57,448 bases of DNA from Hymenoscyphus infarciens (Eukaryota; Ascomycota; Leotiomycetes; Helotiales; Helotiaceae), in NCBI GenBank assembly GCA_001414345.1, contig LLCB01000347.1, forward strand, positions 1 through 57,448, written 5' to 3'. Of this stretch, positions 1 through 12,551 are shown piece after piece. The notes under the pieces were generated by a model, which made no database searches, was not told the DNA's origin, and saw only the letters and a list, made by a program, of their open reading frames with translations. Positions within the stretch are counted from its first letter, which is position 1, and every line of letters starts with the position of its first letter. Both the position numbers and the translations under genes were made by a program.

Positions 1-34
<34 letters not shown>
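1..34. repeat. Homopolymer G run at the window start
   Basis: The first 34 bases are all G, followed by a G-rich interrupted stretch to about base 45. No telomere hexamer is present. It is best read as a contig end or sequencing artefact (poly-G reads), although a real G tract cannot be excluded. Confidence 0.9.
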
Positions 35-542
35 CGGGGGTGGGGCTAGCTGGGATGCATAGGCGCTAAATCGAGTAAGACGCCGCGCCGCCTGATGGAG
101 ACTGATGGGGACTGATGGGGACCGGCCCCTTTCCTGTCCCACCGCCAATGCCGCCAATCCACGCCTGGTCCCCTCGACCGTTCCCCCCTCGGCCTATCAG
201 ACGGAAGCTATCCCTTGCCCGTTCGTGCCTTCCTCGTCAAATTTGAAGACCCATACCCCCGATGCGGGCTAGCGCTCTCTTGGACGCCACGGGGAAAGCG
301 CCAACCAGGGACATCATGCAGGCACGCTGTGAAGTGAAGGGGAAAAAAGGAGAGCCGATGTCTGAACTCGTTCATCGAATGCCACCTCGAATCCCGGAAA
401 GCTCTCTCAACCAAGTTCGAACTTGACCGTATCCAGTCTTGGAGCCTTATCTTGAACAACAATTGCACAGAGCGGGAGCGACGTGCACATTTCCTCTTTC
501 TTTCCCCAATGTCTCGTTGTCCAGCCAGGTTCTAAAGAAACC

Positions 543-3500
543 ATGGCTTCCTCCATCGCCCACGCCCACGCCCACGCCCACGCTCATCGCGAGTCCCAGT
601 CACAATTCCAATTCCCTTCTCCTCCTTCACCTTCACCTCCTCCTCCTCCTCCTCCTCCTCCTCCTCCTCCACTCGCTTCTTCCTCCGACCCCTCGAGCTC
701 GGCTCTGAGATCTGATACTTCCAACGCTTCACTTCCATCCCATCTCACCCAACCCACGGATACCTTTCCAACCTTTCCCTTCTCAGCGGCCAATAACTCC
801 GCCATCCAACACGAAGCTCACGCCCAGCCACAAGGGAACAATAGACCTCGAATCCCTTCGTTGTCGACCGCGCTACGCTCACGCACCCTCTCCTCAGCAT
901 CATCGGGGTCGTCGTCTCCAGTGCGCCGCAAACCCCTTCCATCGACAGCCTCACCGTTGGCCACGCGCTTCTCCACTGGGGAACATCTCGTAGCTGGCAT
1001 CCAAAAGCTCAACGACCTCCCAGAGCTCCCTGAACCCACCTTCCCACGGGCCTACTCACTCGACAGTCCAACACTCCACGAGTTCCCTCCAACCTCGAGA
1101 CTTGCGGCCCGATACGATTCATCATCAGACTTCTCAGACGATTCACCAGTAAAGTATGTACTCCACCCCACTCTGTCTGTGTAAACAAACTGTTTTTTCT
1201 GCCTTTTTTGCCGAGCCGTTTTTGTTTCAATGGCGCTTTGGCTGATGTAGTTGGACAGAAGACCAAACGAACGGGTCGCGTTGGCAGAATCATCGTCCGC
1301 TTCCGTCGCAAACCTGCAACAAACTCCCTCTCCACAGAGTCCCAGCTTGGCCGTCCCATCGCCCTCGCTGCCACCTGACAGCTACGTTGCAAAACATGCA
1401 AGGTTGACCACAGACTCAGCGCTCACATCAGCCGCTTCAGAATCCACGGGCACATGGTACAGCCATTCAAGTACAACCAGTCACTCCCAATCTACCATGT
1501 CAATGTTCTCGACCAAACCCACCCCACCACACAACCTTAATTCACCTAATGGGATATCACGAACCTTCACGAACGAATCTAACGAGTCTAATACCACCAT
1601 ACACAAATCACAACCTAAATCCCCCAGCGGCTCCAAGCTTGGAACCTTCTTTGGCTGGGGAGGAAGTACCTCGCCGGGCTCACCAACAGCCTCTTTGTCC
1701 GAAAGAAACTCTTACTCGCCCATACCTTCGCCCCAACCAACAGACCTTTCCCCTGCAGATGCCTCCCGATCGAGTGCAAAACAAATACCCACCGCCATCG
1801 ACGTGCCAAAGGCCAATGCCGATGCAGGAGGCTACTTTGGGAGTGCATATTTACAAATACCGTTGGCAACACCGACGACACCAATACAGATCGAAGAGAT
1901 GGAGAGCGAACTGAAAGAAATCAGCGCGGAGCTCGCGTCTTCCATAAGGCGGGAGATGGACCTCGAGGACCTCGTAGAGCGACTCCAATTAGAAGCGCAA
2001 AACACAACAAATCCTGGTGGGAAGAGGACCAGCGACTACTTCTCCGACTCGGGTACCAGTTCTGTCAAGTATGGGGAAGCCGATGCTAGACAAGACGAGC
2101 TCGATAAAATGATGCGCAAGACTCAACAAGAAAAGGCGCAAATGCGATTAGAGCTTACTGACAAGGTCCAAGAAGAACGGACAAGACGAAAGGTGCTTGA
2201 AACCCACATCCGGACACTGGAGGGGAAAGCTTCGCAGGTATGTTACACCTCAGTCATGGTAAGACCTCTCTGACATTTCTTAGGTTGATCTCGTGTCAAT
2301 AAATTCATTAGACACCACCGGACGACTAAAAGATTTGGAGAACACCTGTGAAGACCTCCGTCGACGGCTGGCTGAGGAAAAGCAGGTGAAGGATAACTTC
2401 GAGGACCTCCTGACTGCACTCAAGTCGGAGCTACAAAGTTCACATAGTCAGCGAGATAATCTCCGCGATGAGATCGTGCCTCAGTTACGGGCTCGTGTTG
2501 AAGGGTTGGAAGCTCAGGCTGCCGAGCACGAGAAACTTACTTATGAGCAAACAAAAATGCAGCAAGAACTCCAGGCACTCAAGACAGAAAACATGAACCT
2601 CGCCAACGCACAGAAGCAACATGAACTACAGCAAAACATGAAGAAGTTTGACAGCATTGCAGAAGAACCTTCGCCAATGATGAAATCAAGGGCTTCGGTG
2701 GGATTGAGCAGGTCAAACTCCCTTGCCCAAGGTGTGCTCTCAAGATCCCGGCCACCATCCCTCACAAGAGCATCATCAGTCAAGACTACGGAATCGAGAG
2801 AAGCTCTTGCGGAGCGAGTCAAGGATATCGAACTTCAACGAGACTCGTTGCACCGTGCACTGAAAAGCTTACTCGAGCGCCAAGAGCACCAAAACCGCGA
2901 GAACCAAAAGAAGATTCGCCAGCTGGAGATGGAGAGAGATCGAGCTTTGTCGGATTCCCCAAGACGAATAGGTTATGATAAGGAGGTCGCAAATTTACGG
3001 GACGAAATAAATACTCTTCGCCGCCGTGCAGATGAAGCCATAGAACAAAAATGGCAATGCGAAAAAGGACTGAGTGGGTTAAAGATGGATCTGGACAGGG
3101 CAGAACAAGAGATTGGATCGTTGCGAAGTCTGTTGCAGGAGAATGATATTTTAATACCAAATGATACACGGCCTCGAAGCAACGGATCACGACCAAACAG
3201 CAGTAGCCATGTTTCTTCCGAAGGACTCGAAAACGCCTACAAGGACCTTCAAAAGGCCTATGTGGATTCATTGAACCGCATCAAGAATCTAGAGAGCTCG
3301 GGGTCCATGGATGAAGACACTTCCAGGGCGATGAAGCAATTGGAGCAAACTCTGGCTACCACTATCGCTGAACGTGACTCTGCCAAGCACGAGGCCGACT
3401 CTCTAAGAGATCAAACCGATTCTCTGCGGGGTTCTGAGAAGAATCATGTAGGGGAGGAGCTTGCTCTTTCAGAGGAACTTCGTGCTTCAGCAAAGCGTGT

Positions 3501-4116
3501 GGAAGAACTCGCTGTTCAAGTTCGTCAACAACTTGCCGCCAACACTACCCTCCGACAACGCCTATCTGAGACGGTCGAACGTGGCGAAAAGGAGCAGAAG
3601 ACAAACGCTCAAAAGATCATGCTCATGCAAGGCAAACTCAAGGTTCTCGAAGAACAATTGATGGTTGCTCAGCAATCTTCCGAGGAGAAGCTCTCCAAGC
3701 ACGAGGATGAGATTAGGGATCTCAAAGTCAGCCATAACACTCAGCTCCAGCGGATGAAGGATGGTCTTCATTCACCTCGTCTATTTGGACCAAAATCTCC
3801 CATCTCGCCATTGTTTGCTGGCTCGACCAAGATGCCAAGAATCATGTCCACTTCATCCGGAAAGGCGATGACGGTCTCTGAAGACTCCAAGATGGAGTTC
3901 CTCAAGCAAAGAGTGATGGATCTCGAGAGAGCACTTGCTGATGCTGACCGAGAAATGGAGGAAGTGGTTGGCCGTATGAATGTTGCCCAGATCGAAGTCA
4001 TGGAGCTACAAAATGAGCGTGAAGAAGCGCAACGCGAGACGAGACGACTACAGAAAGCAATCGAGGAGGAGAAGATCCAAGCCTTCAATGGACGATTTGC
4101 TAGTCTCGCTGCATGA
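543..4116 (+). CDS. Large coiled-coil protein, low-complexity N-terminus
   Basis: Three exons are inferred: 543-1153, 1259-2237 and 2284-4116. The introns (105 and 46 nt) both have GTATGT donors and CTGAT/CTGAC branch sites, and all phases join to give 1140 residues. The start at 543 has a good fungal context (AAACCATGG); an in-frame ATG at 483 would add 20 residues. Residues 5-15 alternate Ala-His, then comes a long proline run encoded by a CCT repeat, then a Ser/Thr/Pro-rich disordered region to about residue 400. From about residue 412 to the end most of the protein is heptad-rich, Glu/Lys/Gln/Leu-rich coiled coil, with short Ser-rich breaks (near 660 and 800). I see no enzymatic motif. 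Such fungal proteins are often annotated as M-protein-repeat or intracellular-transport proteins; a scaffold role at the cytoskeleton, septum or vesicles is inference only. Confidence 0.85.
636..670 (+). repeat. CCT trinucleotide microsatellite in coding sequence
   Basis: About eleven CCT units encode the proline run near residue 40 of the coiled-coil protein. Unit gain or loss would change the proline count without shifting the frame. Confidence 0.9.
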
Positions 4117-4850
4117 AGAACAGAACGAAGATGATAATCGGATGACGGCCGCAGAGATTATTCGTGCATTTTAGCGAGCGCGTCAGTCGACTCCTATTTA
4201 TGTGAGTTTTTTTTTTCGAAATCCCACCGGATTTTTGCATCACTTTGTCCTTTTAGGAAAGTGTGGAGTTTTCTGTTTTTTGAATTCAGCATTTACATAT
4301 TGGATGGGCGAAATGTATATTTGGCGAGGCTTTTTGTCTTTTGACCGGCGATTGGGGGTAGCTCTTTATTCTTTGTTTACCTTACATACCTTGTTTGGGT
4401 ATGGTAATGTATTGTTTTTTTATATATTTGGTGTAGGAAGCGAAGGAAAAGGGATTGAATAAGGGATTTCTGTAATTATTAAAGATTCACGCTGGAAGGT
4501 GGTGGGAGGGAGGAGGATTGAGTGGAAGAGGTGGTGGAAATGTATAGAAGAAGGACACGAGGGGTGTACACGTATATAGATGGGGGTGTATATTGTAGAA
4601 AGGGGGGAGAAATGGAAGGGGGAGATTTAAACACATGTTATGGTCTTGATATTTTTGTGATTTCTTGGTTGTGGGTTTGATGTTTTGATGAGGTGTGAAA
4701 TGGCAAAGACTATGCTTTCTCTTTGAGTTGTCGTGATTCCTCTCATTTCCTTTTAAGCGTGCGAGGCACTCGTGGTCTTTTTTTGGATCTCGCTGGAAGA
4801 CTTGCATCGATGCCCCCTCCTCCCTTCTTCCATGTCTCGCTCGCCTCTAG
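4117..4850. other. 3' flank of the coiled-coil gene, no gene seen
   Basis: T-rich then GA-rich sequence of ordinary composition, presumably 3' UTR and spacer. Short open frames here have no protein-like composition. Confidence 0.5.
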
Positions 4851-4859
4851 AATAAGGAT

Positions 4860-5470
4860 CCATCTCTAAAGTAAAGCTAAAGTCGATCCCAAGCTTTAAA
4901 TAAAGGGTTTCTTATACCACAGTACTGTCCATCGAAGTATAAGAGTATAGGTCGGTAGTAAGAGTACTAGTCTTAGTAGTATTCTCGGAGTCACTAAAGT
5001 CGTTTTCTAAGATAATAGCGTACTTGGAATTAGTAGAGTAGAAAGCTTTTCTTAGAACTAATAAAGACGTTATTCTCGACGAGGGGTTAGAGACTCTCAT
5101 AGAGATAAATTCTATTAGAGACGGTATTATAGTAGTTATTATATAAGTAACTAGTTCTAAAATAGAGAGTAATAGCTCTAAGTAAGTACTTAGCTAGAAT
5201 ACTTTCTTTACTAAAGTAAAACCCCTGCGTTTTCGGTATTAAATAGGACTAACCTTTCACTACTATAGGATAATATATAAACCTTCCTATCCTCTCTACT
5301 AGGCACGGAAAGGATATTAGCCTTATTTAGGATTAGAAGAGATAGGCCTATTAAAAGCTAGGAATAGGATATAAGTAGCTAGACGCGCTTAAAACAGGGG
5401 ATAAGATAAGGAAGGATAGCCTCAAAAGTGAGGAAAGGCACGGATGGGAGCCTTTTGGAAGAATAGAAGT
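4860..5470. repeat. RIP-degraded repeat relic
   Basis: This stretch is TA-rich with many TAGTA/CTATA words and few TG or CA, unlike the flanking gene DNA. It has no intact frame longer than about 60 codons. It is most simply a transposon remnant mutated by RIP; the family cannot be assigned. Confidence 0.55.
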
Positions 5471-6450
5471 GCTAATCTAGCTAGGAAATCTAAAACGCTA
5501 CATATGACTCGTAAGGAGATAAGAGCAGCTAAACTGTAACTTTGTATGTTCAAGGCGTCGATGTTTCTTGGTTTGGAGAATCATCACAGTACTGGGATGG
5601 ATCTCCAATGGCCAAGTAGGGTTTTTACCCCGACGAGATTAGGCGGTGAAGTTTTGACAATTAAGCGACGCAAAATTGGATAGTGGAAAGGGGAGCACAA
5701 GCCTAGAGCATTAGCTAAAATGGCCCTTAAACCTACTGAGAACAGTATTCCTTCAGTATCGTAGAGCTAGAAAGGCGTGGAATCTTTAATCCGTCAAGTC
5801 TCTAGCTCACACAAAGTTCCTCTCGGGACAAGATCAATGCAAGAGCGGTAAGAGAAGTGGGCATTAACCCAGAAACACCTACTCTTTTTTCGATTGTGCG
5901 AAACATTTCATATAGAGAACCCAACGAAAGTCAACAAAAACTCGAAGGTAGTTACACTGACAGTGACTGACTCATGGAAATGCTAGCTCGCTTGTTCCCC
6001 CTAAAGGCCCGGCTCTTTTCCGCTTTTGGGCACCCGCTGACCTTCGTATTCCGTAAATAACTTTCTTTCTCAACACCACGAAGGCGAGAACCATTAGCCA
6101 AAATGTGAGGGTGGTTCTTTTTTGGTCGTATGGCCTGCATACATAGCCACGTTCTGAAAACTCGAATCTTGACTTTGTTCGTAGAAAGAAAGGTTCAAAT
6201 GATTGAAAACCAAGTGGCGTGAGTGGTCTAGCTCGCTCGGGAAGACCCACAACTTTGGCGCTCCAAGCTTTGAGTTTGTTAAATCATGATCTGCGCAAGG
6301 TAGTCGTGGGGTAGCAATTGAAACTTTCGCTTCTCTTCCTCGTTCTGTTCATGCGAGAATGAGGGGTTTCCTCGACGATTTGGGGCAAAGTGAAGCCATC
6401 GTGAGATTCTCATGCGGCATGAATGTTACGCCGCATTCAACTTTCTTACT
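5471..6450. other. Intergenic, no gene recognised
   Basis: Base composition returns to normal. Two overlapping short minus frames (5952-6250) have no domain-like features and lie between two repeats, so I call no gene. Confidence 0.45.
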
Positions 6451-6456
6451 TGAACG
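6451..6456. repeat. Target site duplication TGAACG (left copy)
   Basis: The 6-mer TGAACG directly precedes the left inverted repeat and recurs at 9701-9706 directly after the right inverted repeat. Confidence 0.75.
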
Positions 6457-6667
6457 TATGGTGGCTGTTAGCGACCCTCTCGGACATTTTGGAAAATCGA
6501 CTTTTTAGCATTTCAGCGCCTAAATATATTATAATTCAACGTACTCTACCACCACCTTTTATACTTAATTATACTTTAAAGTTAAGAGAATTAGATATTA
6601 AGGCTATTCGATTATACTAGAATTATATATACTTAATTATCATAGAAGTTATAATTATTAAAGAAAT
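6457..6667 (+). repeat. Left terminal inverted repeat
   Basis: Pairs with 9499-9700. The outer ~55 bp are nearly identical to the right arm; a 9-nt extra segment lies near 6510. Confidence 0.8.
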
Positions 6668-9498
6668 ACGATTTAAAGTTCTTACTTCTACTACTACTAC
6701 TTTTATATACTCGTAGATTTATACTTCTTAGTAATATAATATAGCTATTATATTATATATATTTACTTTTATTATAAGCTTAGCTTCTTTATTAGTAAAA
6801 GAGAGATTACTTAACTAAACTAGTAGATAGTATTTATATTTATAAAAACTAAGAAGAATATTCCTAAAAGACTAAATTAGATATAAAGTATTAATAGCTA
6901 GCTCTTTATAATTACTAAGATTAAGTAATAGTTATACTTTAGAATCTTATTACTATCTATATTAGAAGAGTTTTAGTTCTAAAACTAGTTATATATATCT
7001 AAAACTTCGTTTATATTAACTAAACTCTTATATATATATATATATATCTTATCTCTCTTTATATTAAAAAGAATAATCTAGTCTTTATCTTAGTATTTAA
7101 GTCTATAAATTATATATATCTTATTCTTTTAAATATACTTCTATATATCTCTTTACTAGTAGTATATTATTTGTACTATTATAAGCTTCTAGATATAAAA
7201 AATAGATATATTAATATCTACTTATATAAAATACTAAGATATCTTATTAGCTTTTTTTAACTATATTTAAATTATAGTTATAAAGTTCTTTCTTTAGTTA
7301 ATATTTAAATATAGCTTTTTAATAGTAGTATATTAGCTTCTTTTATAGTATTAAAAGAAGTCTAAATTAAAAAATATTAAAAATCTAGATATATAATACT
7401 TTTATTAGAAACTAGTATAATAAGTATAAGTAGTCTATCTTAATTAACTAATAAATCTCTTAGTAAATAGAATACTTTTAGGTATTATTTAAATAAAAGA
7501 GTTTTTTTAATAAGTTAAAATATAATTAGATTATCTTATAATATATTTATATATCTATTATCTATTATTAAAATAAAAGGTTTCTAAGACTTATAATATA
7601 TATTCTATTTAAAAGTAATATTAGTTATAATATGAAGTGTTTTAAAAGAAGCTTAATAATAAATTAAAATAGAATTTTTTAAAAAAAGCCTCTTTCTATA
7701 ATAGCTCACTATTTTAAATTACTAATATTTATAAAACTACTAATATCTCTATACTAAGTATATAAATTACTAATACTTATATAACTAAAGATATTAAAGA
7801 TATTAATATCTAATATTTATATATAAAAGAGATTAAGATTTAGATATTATATATTTAGCTTTTCAACTCTTATTATTTAGTATTAGCTATATTAGAAAGA
7901 ACTTAGTTATTATTATTATTAGACCTTAGTAGTATCTAATCTCTTATATATAGATACTTTTATTTAAGATAAGAGAAAGCTAATTTAGTCTTTTCTTCTA
8001 TATTAGTACTTAGTATCTATATATATTATTCTTTTAAATATACTCTTATATATCTTTTTAATAGTTATATATATTTCGTATTATTATACTTTTTATAGAG
8101 ACTAATATTTTTATAATATATAAAAAGAATAAAACTACTTATCTTAATACTAGTAATAAAGACTTTAATCTTTTTATTAAAATATAATTAGAGTTTAATA
8201 TACTATATACTTAATTTTACTTATAATTTGCTATATAATTATATACTAAAAGGTATATTTACTAAATAAAGGAATTAGTTTTACTTATAAAAGAGAACAA
8301 ACTAGTTAATATTATATAAACACTTATAATACTTAAGATAAAGAAAGAGAGAGATAATAACTTAGATATTATAATAGATATAATAGTTTAAATTATATAC
8401 TACTAGTAAAAAGCTATATAAGAGTATATAAACTAGAATAATATATACTATTACTAAGCTTAATACTTAGAAGAAGAAAAAATTAGCTTCTTTTAAAAGA
8501 AGAGTAGAGTATATATATATAGAAGTTTAGATAATATAAATAAAGGTTTAGATAATAATAAAAGATTTTAAAACTAAACCTATTCTAATATAAATAATAA
8601 TAATATATAGAAGTCTAACTATTATTATAAAGAGTATAAAAAGAATATTATTATATATATAGAGTTTAACTAGCTTTTATAAAATATTTAAAAGTAATAT
8701 ATTAAATTTAATAAGAAAGAAGAGAAGAATATAAAAAGAGAGAATAATAGTAGGTTTTAGAGTATATAGTATATTAGAGTAAGAATCTTAAATTATCTCT
8801 TTAGTTATTCTTATACTCTACGTATAGACGTGTTTAGTAGTCTAGTTTAAAACTACTCTTATTTAGAGTAGTTTTAGACTAAAATCTAAGTAGCTTTGAA
8901 CTATAATACTACTAAACTAGTTTAGAAGTACTAAGATATTAAAATCTAAATTAAAGCTATCTATACTTACTCTTATCTCTTCGCTATTATCGCTATTAGT
9001 ATTATTTATATATATAAGGTCGACTTCTTTCTTAAGAAGCTTAGAATTATACTCGTTATTAAGAAACACGTCTACGAGGCGTACTTAAGAGGCCTTCTTT
9101 TTAGAAGCCTTTTTAGTAGCTTTTAAGGCTCTTTTAATAGACTTTTTTATACTAGAAGTAGTATTAGCCTTATACTATTCTAGAGGAGATATATTAATTA
9201 AAAAGAAGAATAAAAGAGTATAAAAGAGGCGGTGGAAGTAGTAGAAGTAGTAGGAGTAGATAAGGGAAACTTAGCTTATATACTTACTAACTTATACTAA
9301 AATAATTTTTTTTTATTAAAGCTTTTTAAATATAAGATTATAAATAAATTATTATTAAATTTCTATATTATTATATACTTTAGTAGAGTTTAAAGAATAA
9401 GATAATGATTTAAATATTTAGTTACGTTAGAGCTAGAAATATAAGATTAGAACCGCGTTCTACTAAATTATATAAGATATAAGAATAACTAAAGAGAT

Positions 9499-9700
9499 AT
9501 CTTTTCAACGACTATAACTTCTATACTAATCGAGTATATATAATTTTAGTATAATTAAATAGCCTTAATAAGCAATTCTATTAATTTTAAAGTATAATTA
9601 AGTATAAAAGGTAGTGGTGGAGTACGTTAAATTATAATATATTTAGGCGTAAAAAGTCGATTTTCTAAAATGTCCGAGAGGGTCGCTAACAGCCACCATA
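9499..9700 (-). repeat. Right terminal inverted repeat
   Basis: Reverse complement of the left arm at 6457-6667, differing mainly by transitions. Confidence 0.8.
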
Positions 9701-9706
9701 TGAACG
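9701..9706. repeat. Target site duplication TGAACG (right copy)
   Basis: Second copy of the 6-mer found at 6451-6456. Confidence 0.75.
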
Positions 9707-10099
9707 TCGCTTGTGACCAATTTTATTTCCCTTGGCGGATGAGTTGGGGCGCGGCAAAGCGGTGGAAATTGTTGATCGAAGACCGCCAACCAGGAGGCAG
9801 CAGAGTCTAGGCCGCCCCTTTAAAGAACCCTGCACTTCAAACCACCCAAACGGAGTGTGGGAGGATCTGGATCTGAGATCCACTCAAAGTTTTCAGGCAT
9901 TAATAGAAGGGGACCTTCCCAAATCCTATTGCTTCGTTCACCAGCTTTGGATTGCCTCCTCGGTCAAGCAAACTCGTACCTCAACATGGCTTGCTAGGTG
10001 ACTCGATTTCTTACTCCTTACCCTCGTTCTCAAAATTTAATATTTTAATCCTTTCCCATTGTGGAACCACAGTCGCTTCAACGAACATTCGAAAAGATC

Positions 10100-11209
10100 A
10101 TGCAGTTTTTAATACTTTCCGTGCTTTTGCATGCGCTTTGCGCCTCTGCTGCACCATATCTCATCACTAGTTACCTCGAATTATCGGTATACACTCGAAC
10201 CGGCACCACTCGAACAGGACTCGCCACCAGATCGGAATCCCTCATTACATATACCGAAGAAGTGCAATTGCCTACCAGCGTCACTGCAGCACCTGCAGCA
10301 ATTACAACCTACACCACTGCAGATTCATACTACACACACGTTTCTATTGTCAATGTTGTACTTTCCAAAGGCGTTGGAGAGAGCATTCCATATACCACAT
10401 ACAAGACCAGCACGGAGACGATTGATTCCTATTACACAACATACATGGTTCCAGTCACATATCATGCCCCGTCTTCTTGTGCCGCCACTTCGTGGGACTT
10501 TGTGGCTACAGTATCAGTCTACGTTCCTCCGCCCGTTAGAACACTGATAACTCCTGCAACGATAACCACCTCCGTTTCAACTTACTCTGTGGCCCACCTC
10601 AATCCCAGTCCCACAACTCGAGTTTACGTTATTCTTGATCCGAAAGACGTCGACGTTGACGATTTATCCTCGGCATCATCAAGTTATGCGACACAGAATC
10701 CTCGCATTACCCGCTGCACTAGTCCTACAAGTTCCAGTGCTCTTGCAACCTCAACTGGAAGCTCTGGCTCTAGCTCTGGATCTAGCTCTGGCTCCACCTC
10801 CAGCTCTTCCGGCTATTACTCTGGCTATTATTCAGATGATGGATGGTATCGCACGTACCTCATCATTGCCATTGCAATTCCTGTTGGATGGACTGTTCTA
10901 TTCCTCTTCCTCGGACTTCTCGAGTCGTGGATTTCTTTCAAAGGCCTCATGCTGGGTCAACAACGAAAGCGTGGACTGCCATATTCATGGTGTTGCATTG
11001 TTGTATGGACGCTTTGCTTTACCGGACCAACCTACAAAGCGAGATCCGTGGAAGAGCAAGCTGTGCTTAAGGAGAAATGGGCTGAGATGGGATTTGGTAC
11101 GAAATTGAAGCTGTGGTTCAAATGGGGTTTCCGTTGGAAGTATCCAGTGGACTTGTTGGGAGCTGAACCAGAAGTTAGCAAGAGGGCCTTCAGACAGGGT
11201 TGCTTGTAG
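10100..11209 (+). CDS. Mucin-like single-pass membrane protein
   Basis: A single exon encodes 369 residues. I chose the ATG at 10100 because it opens directly with a signal peptide (MQFLILSVLLHALCASA); an upstream in-frame start would add 13 residues ahead of it. The lumenal or extracellular part is rich in Thr, Tyr and Ser and has two Cys. It is followed by a Ser/Gly linker (about 205-240), a hydrophobic membrane segment (about 252-275) and a cytosolic tail with basic residues and the word LPYSWCC (near 292). The tail contains a second, shorter hydrophobic patch, so a two-pass topology is possible. The TIR transposon ends about 400 bp upstream. I do not recognise a named family; a cell-surface role is inferred from architecture. 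Confidence 0.75.
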   Translation: MQFLILSVLLHALCASAAPYLITSYLELSVYTRTGTTRTGLATRSESLITYTEEVQLPTSVTAAPAAITTYTTADSYYTHVSIVNVVLSKGVGESIPYTTYKTSTETIDSYYTTYMVPVTYHAPSSCAATSWDFVATVSVYVPPPVRTLITPATITTSVSTYSVAHLNPSPTTRVYVILDPKDVDVDDLSSASSSYATQNPRITRCTSPTSSSALATSTGSSGSSSGSSSGSTSSSSGYYSGYYSDDGWYRTYLIIAIAIPVGWTVLFLFLGLLESWISFKGLMLGQQRKRGLPYSWCCIVVWTLCFTGPTYKARSVEEQAVLKEKWAEMGFGTKLKLWFKWGFRWKYPVDLLGAEPEVSKRAFRQGCL

Positions 11210-12551
11210 AGTGGTGGACGGTGTGGCAGAAGTCAATACTTGATGCTTTGTATTTCAGCGACGATTTTTAAATAATAGGCGGCATGATACCCAACGTTTT
11301 TATGACAATATGACAACTCAATCATTTTTCGACAAGGATTTTCTCAATTGTGACTCTTGAGCGATGTACTTTAAGTGACTTTTCTTCCGCTTGCCTTATT
11401 TTCCGGACAATGTCCCCAGGAGTTGAGCTTCTTTCCTCTCGAGGTCTTTGTATGCTGCTAAAGTAAAAGTTCGCAGTAAACGATGCGTGCCGCAACCCTC
11501 TTAATTGAGGTACGCTTCCAGTAGAAGAGCGAGTGAGTGATGTAGAAAATTCCAACCCTTTCCGACGACGCAAGCACAGACAGAAGTTGAATGCTTGGAA
11601 CTCTTGAGTGATATTGCTGGAATGGAAGGGGAAGGGAAAGAGGCAAGAGAAGTGAGCATTACTTTGTGAACACCCCATTTCTTGTTGCTTCGGTCCATCA
11701 CGAATAATTGCGAAGAGTCTTCAAGAGCTTTTGAGAGAATTAAGGAAGCAATTCTAGTTCTGGAGACAACTTCCCAGTATCAAGTTTTGTGCAGTGTAGA
11801 GCTTCCACCGCTCAAAGTTATACTAGGCAAGATTATGGAAAATCGAAGACAAACCTTTTCGGTTGATTAAACGGAGCCAATTTTTGGGTAGAACCTCATG
11901 GATTCTTGCCATAAAGATGACTGCAATGGAGAGCGACTCTGTTGAGCTTCCAAGAGCTTTTTGCCCTGTGATATCTTCATGCAGGTGTCTTGCTTGGAAT
12001 GCCGGAAATTCTGGAATTTGGAAACTGACTAGAAGTTTCGCATGTTGTGAGTTCGTACGGTGCTTCCCCTGCTTCTTGACGGACTTTCTCTTCCTCTGTT
12101 CAATTGAGTCCGTCGTTCTTGCCAGAATGAGGTGTTGATGTCGGCGAATCAGCAAATCAGCGAAGAAAATGAACACTATTCTTTAGCAAGGGTGTCTGAT
12201 AGCTTGTGGCTAGCGCAGCGCCAAGAATTGGGTGGTATGTGCGTTGTTTATACTACGTGTCTCTGTAGAATTTTTTGATCGTACCTTGTCGCATCCACGA
12301 GCAGTGCCGATCTGTACCTTTCTAAGTGGTTCCCTCTCATTCCGCCTGAAGGTAAGTCGTCGTTCGATCCAGCGGGCAATCTTTTACAATTTCCCTGACC
12401 TTTTTACCAGTCTCAAAAGGAACTTCACCTTGGCAAATGCAAACGCCTTGAGAGTGCAAACAAACCTCCCACACCTCCGATCTCCGACTCGTCAGTTCCT
12501 TGAACTTAAACAAATACTCTATCAAAACAGATTCACGAAACAACTCCTAAG
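11210..12551. other. Intergenic, no gene recognised
   Basis: Ordinary composition. Overlapping opposite-strand frames at 11823-12176 lack protein-like features. The last ~450 bp show scattered resemblance to the DNA upstream of the second F-box-like gene (shared GAGTCCGTCGT near 12107 and 14351), so part of this spacer may belong to the duplicated unit. Confidence 0.45.

Larger units (their letters stand above)
6457..9700. mobile_element. RIP-dead DNA transposon with long terminal inverted repeats
   Basis: The ends are inverted copies: the left begins TATGGTGGCTGTTAGCGACC and the right ends with its reverse complement. Similarity runs inward for about 210 bp on the left (to ~6667) and 200 bp on the right (from ~9499). 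Apart from a 9-nt indel, most mismatches are C/T or G/A transitions. The flanks carry TGAACG on both sides. The interior is extremely AT-rich, nearly free of CpA/TpG and has no coding frame, so the transposase, if there was one, is destroyed. A terminal TA also abuts the repeat, so a TA-target (Tc1/mariner-type) reading is possible, but a chance 6-bp flank match is unlikely. Superfamily is unresolved. Confidence 0.85.

Noticed and set aside
2819..3271. 150-codon minus-strand frame
   Set aside because: Antisense shadow of the coiled-coil protein gene with no features of its own.
3980..4174. Alternative plus-strand C-terminus ending in AEIIRAF
   Set aside because: It is a different frame overlapping the last coiled coil. 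Using it would need an extra intron for which no good donor/acceptor is seen.
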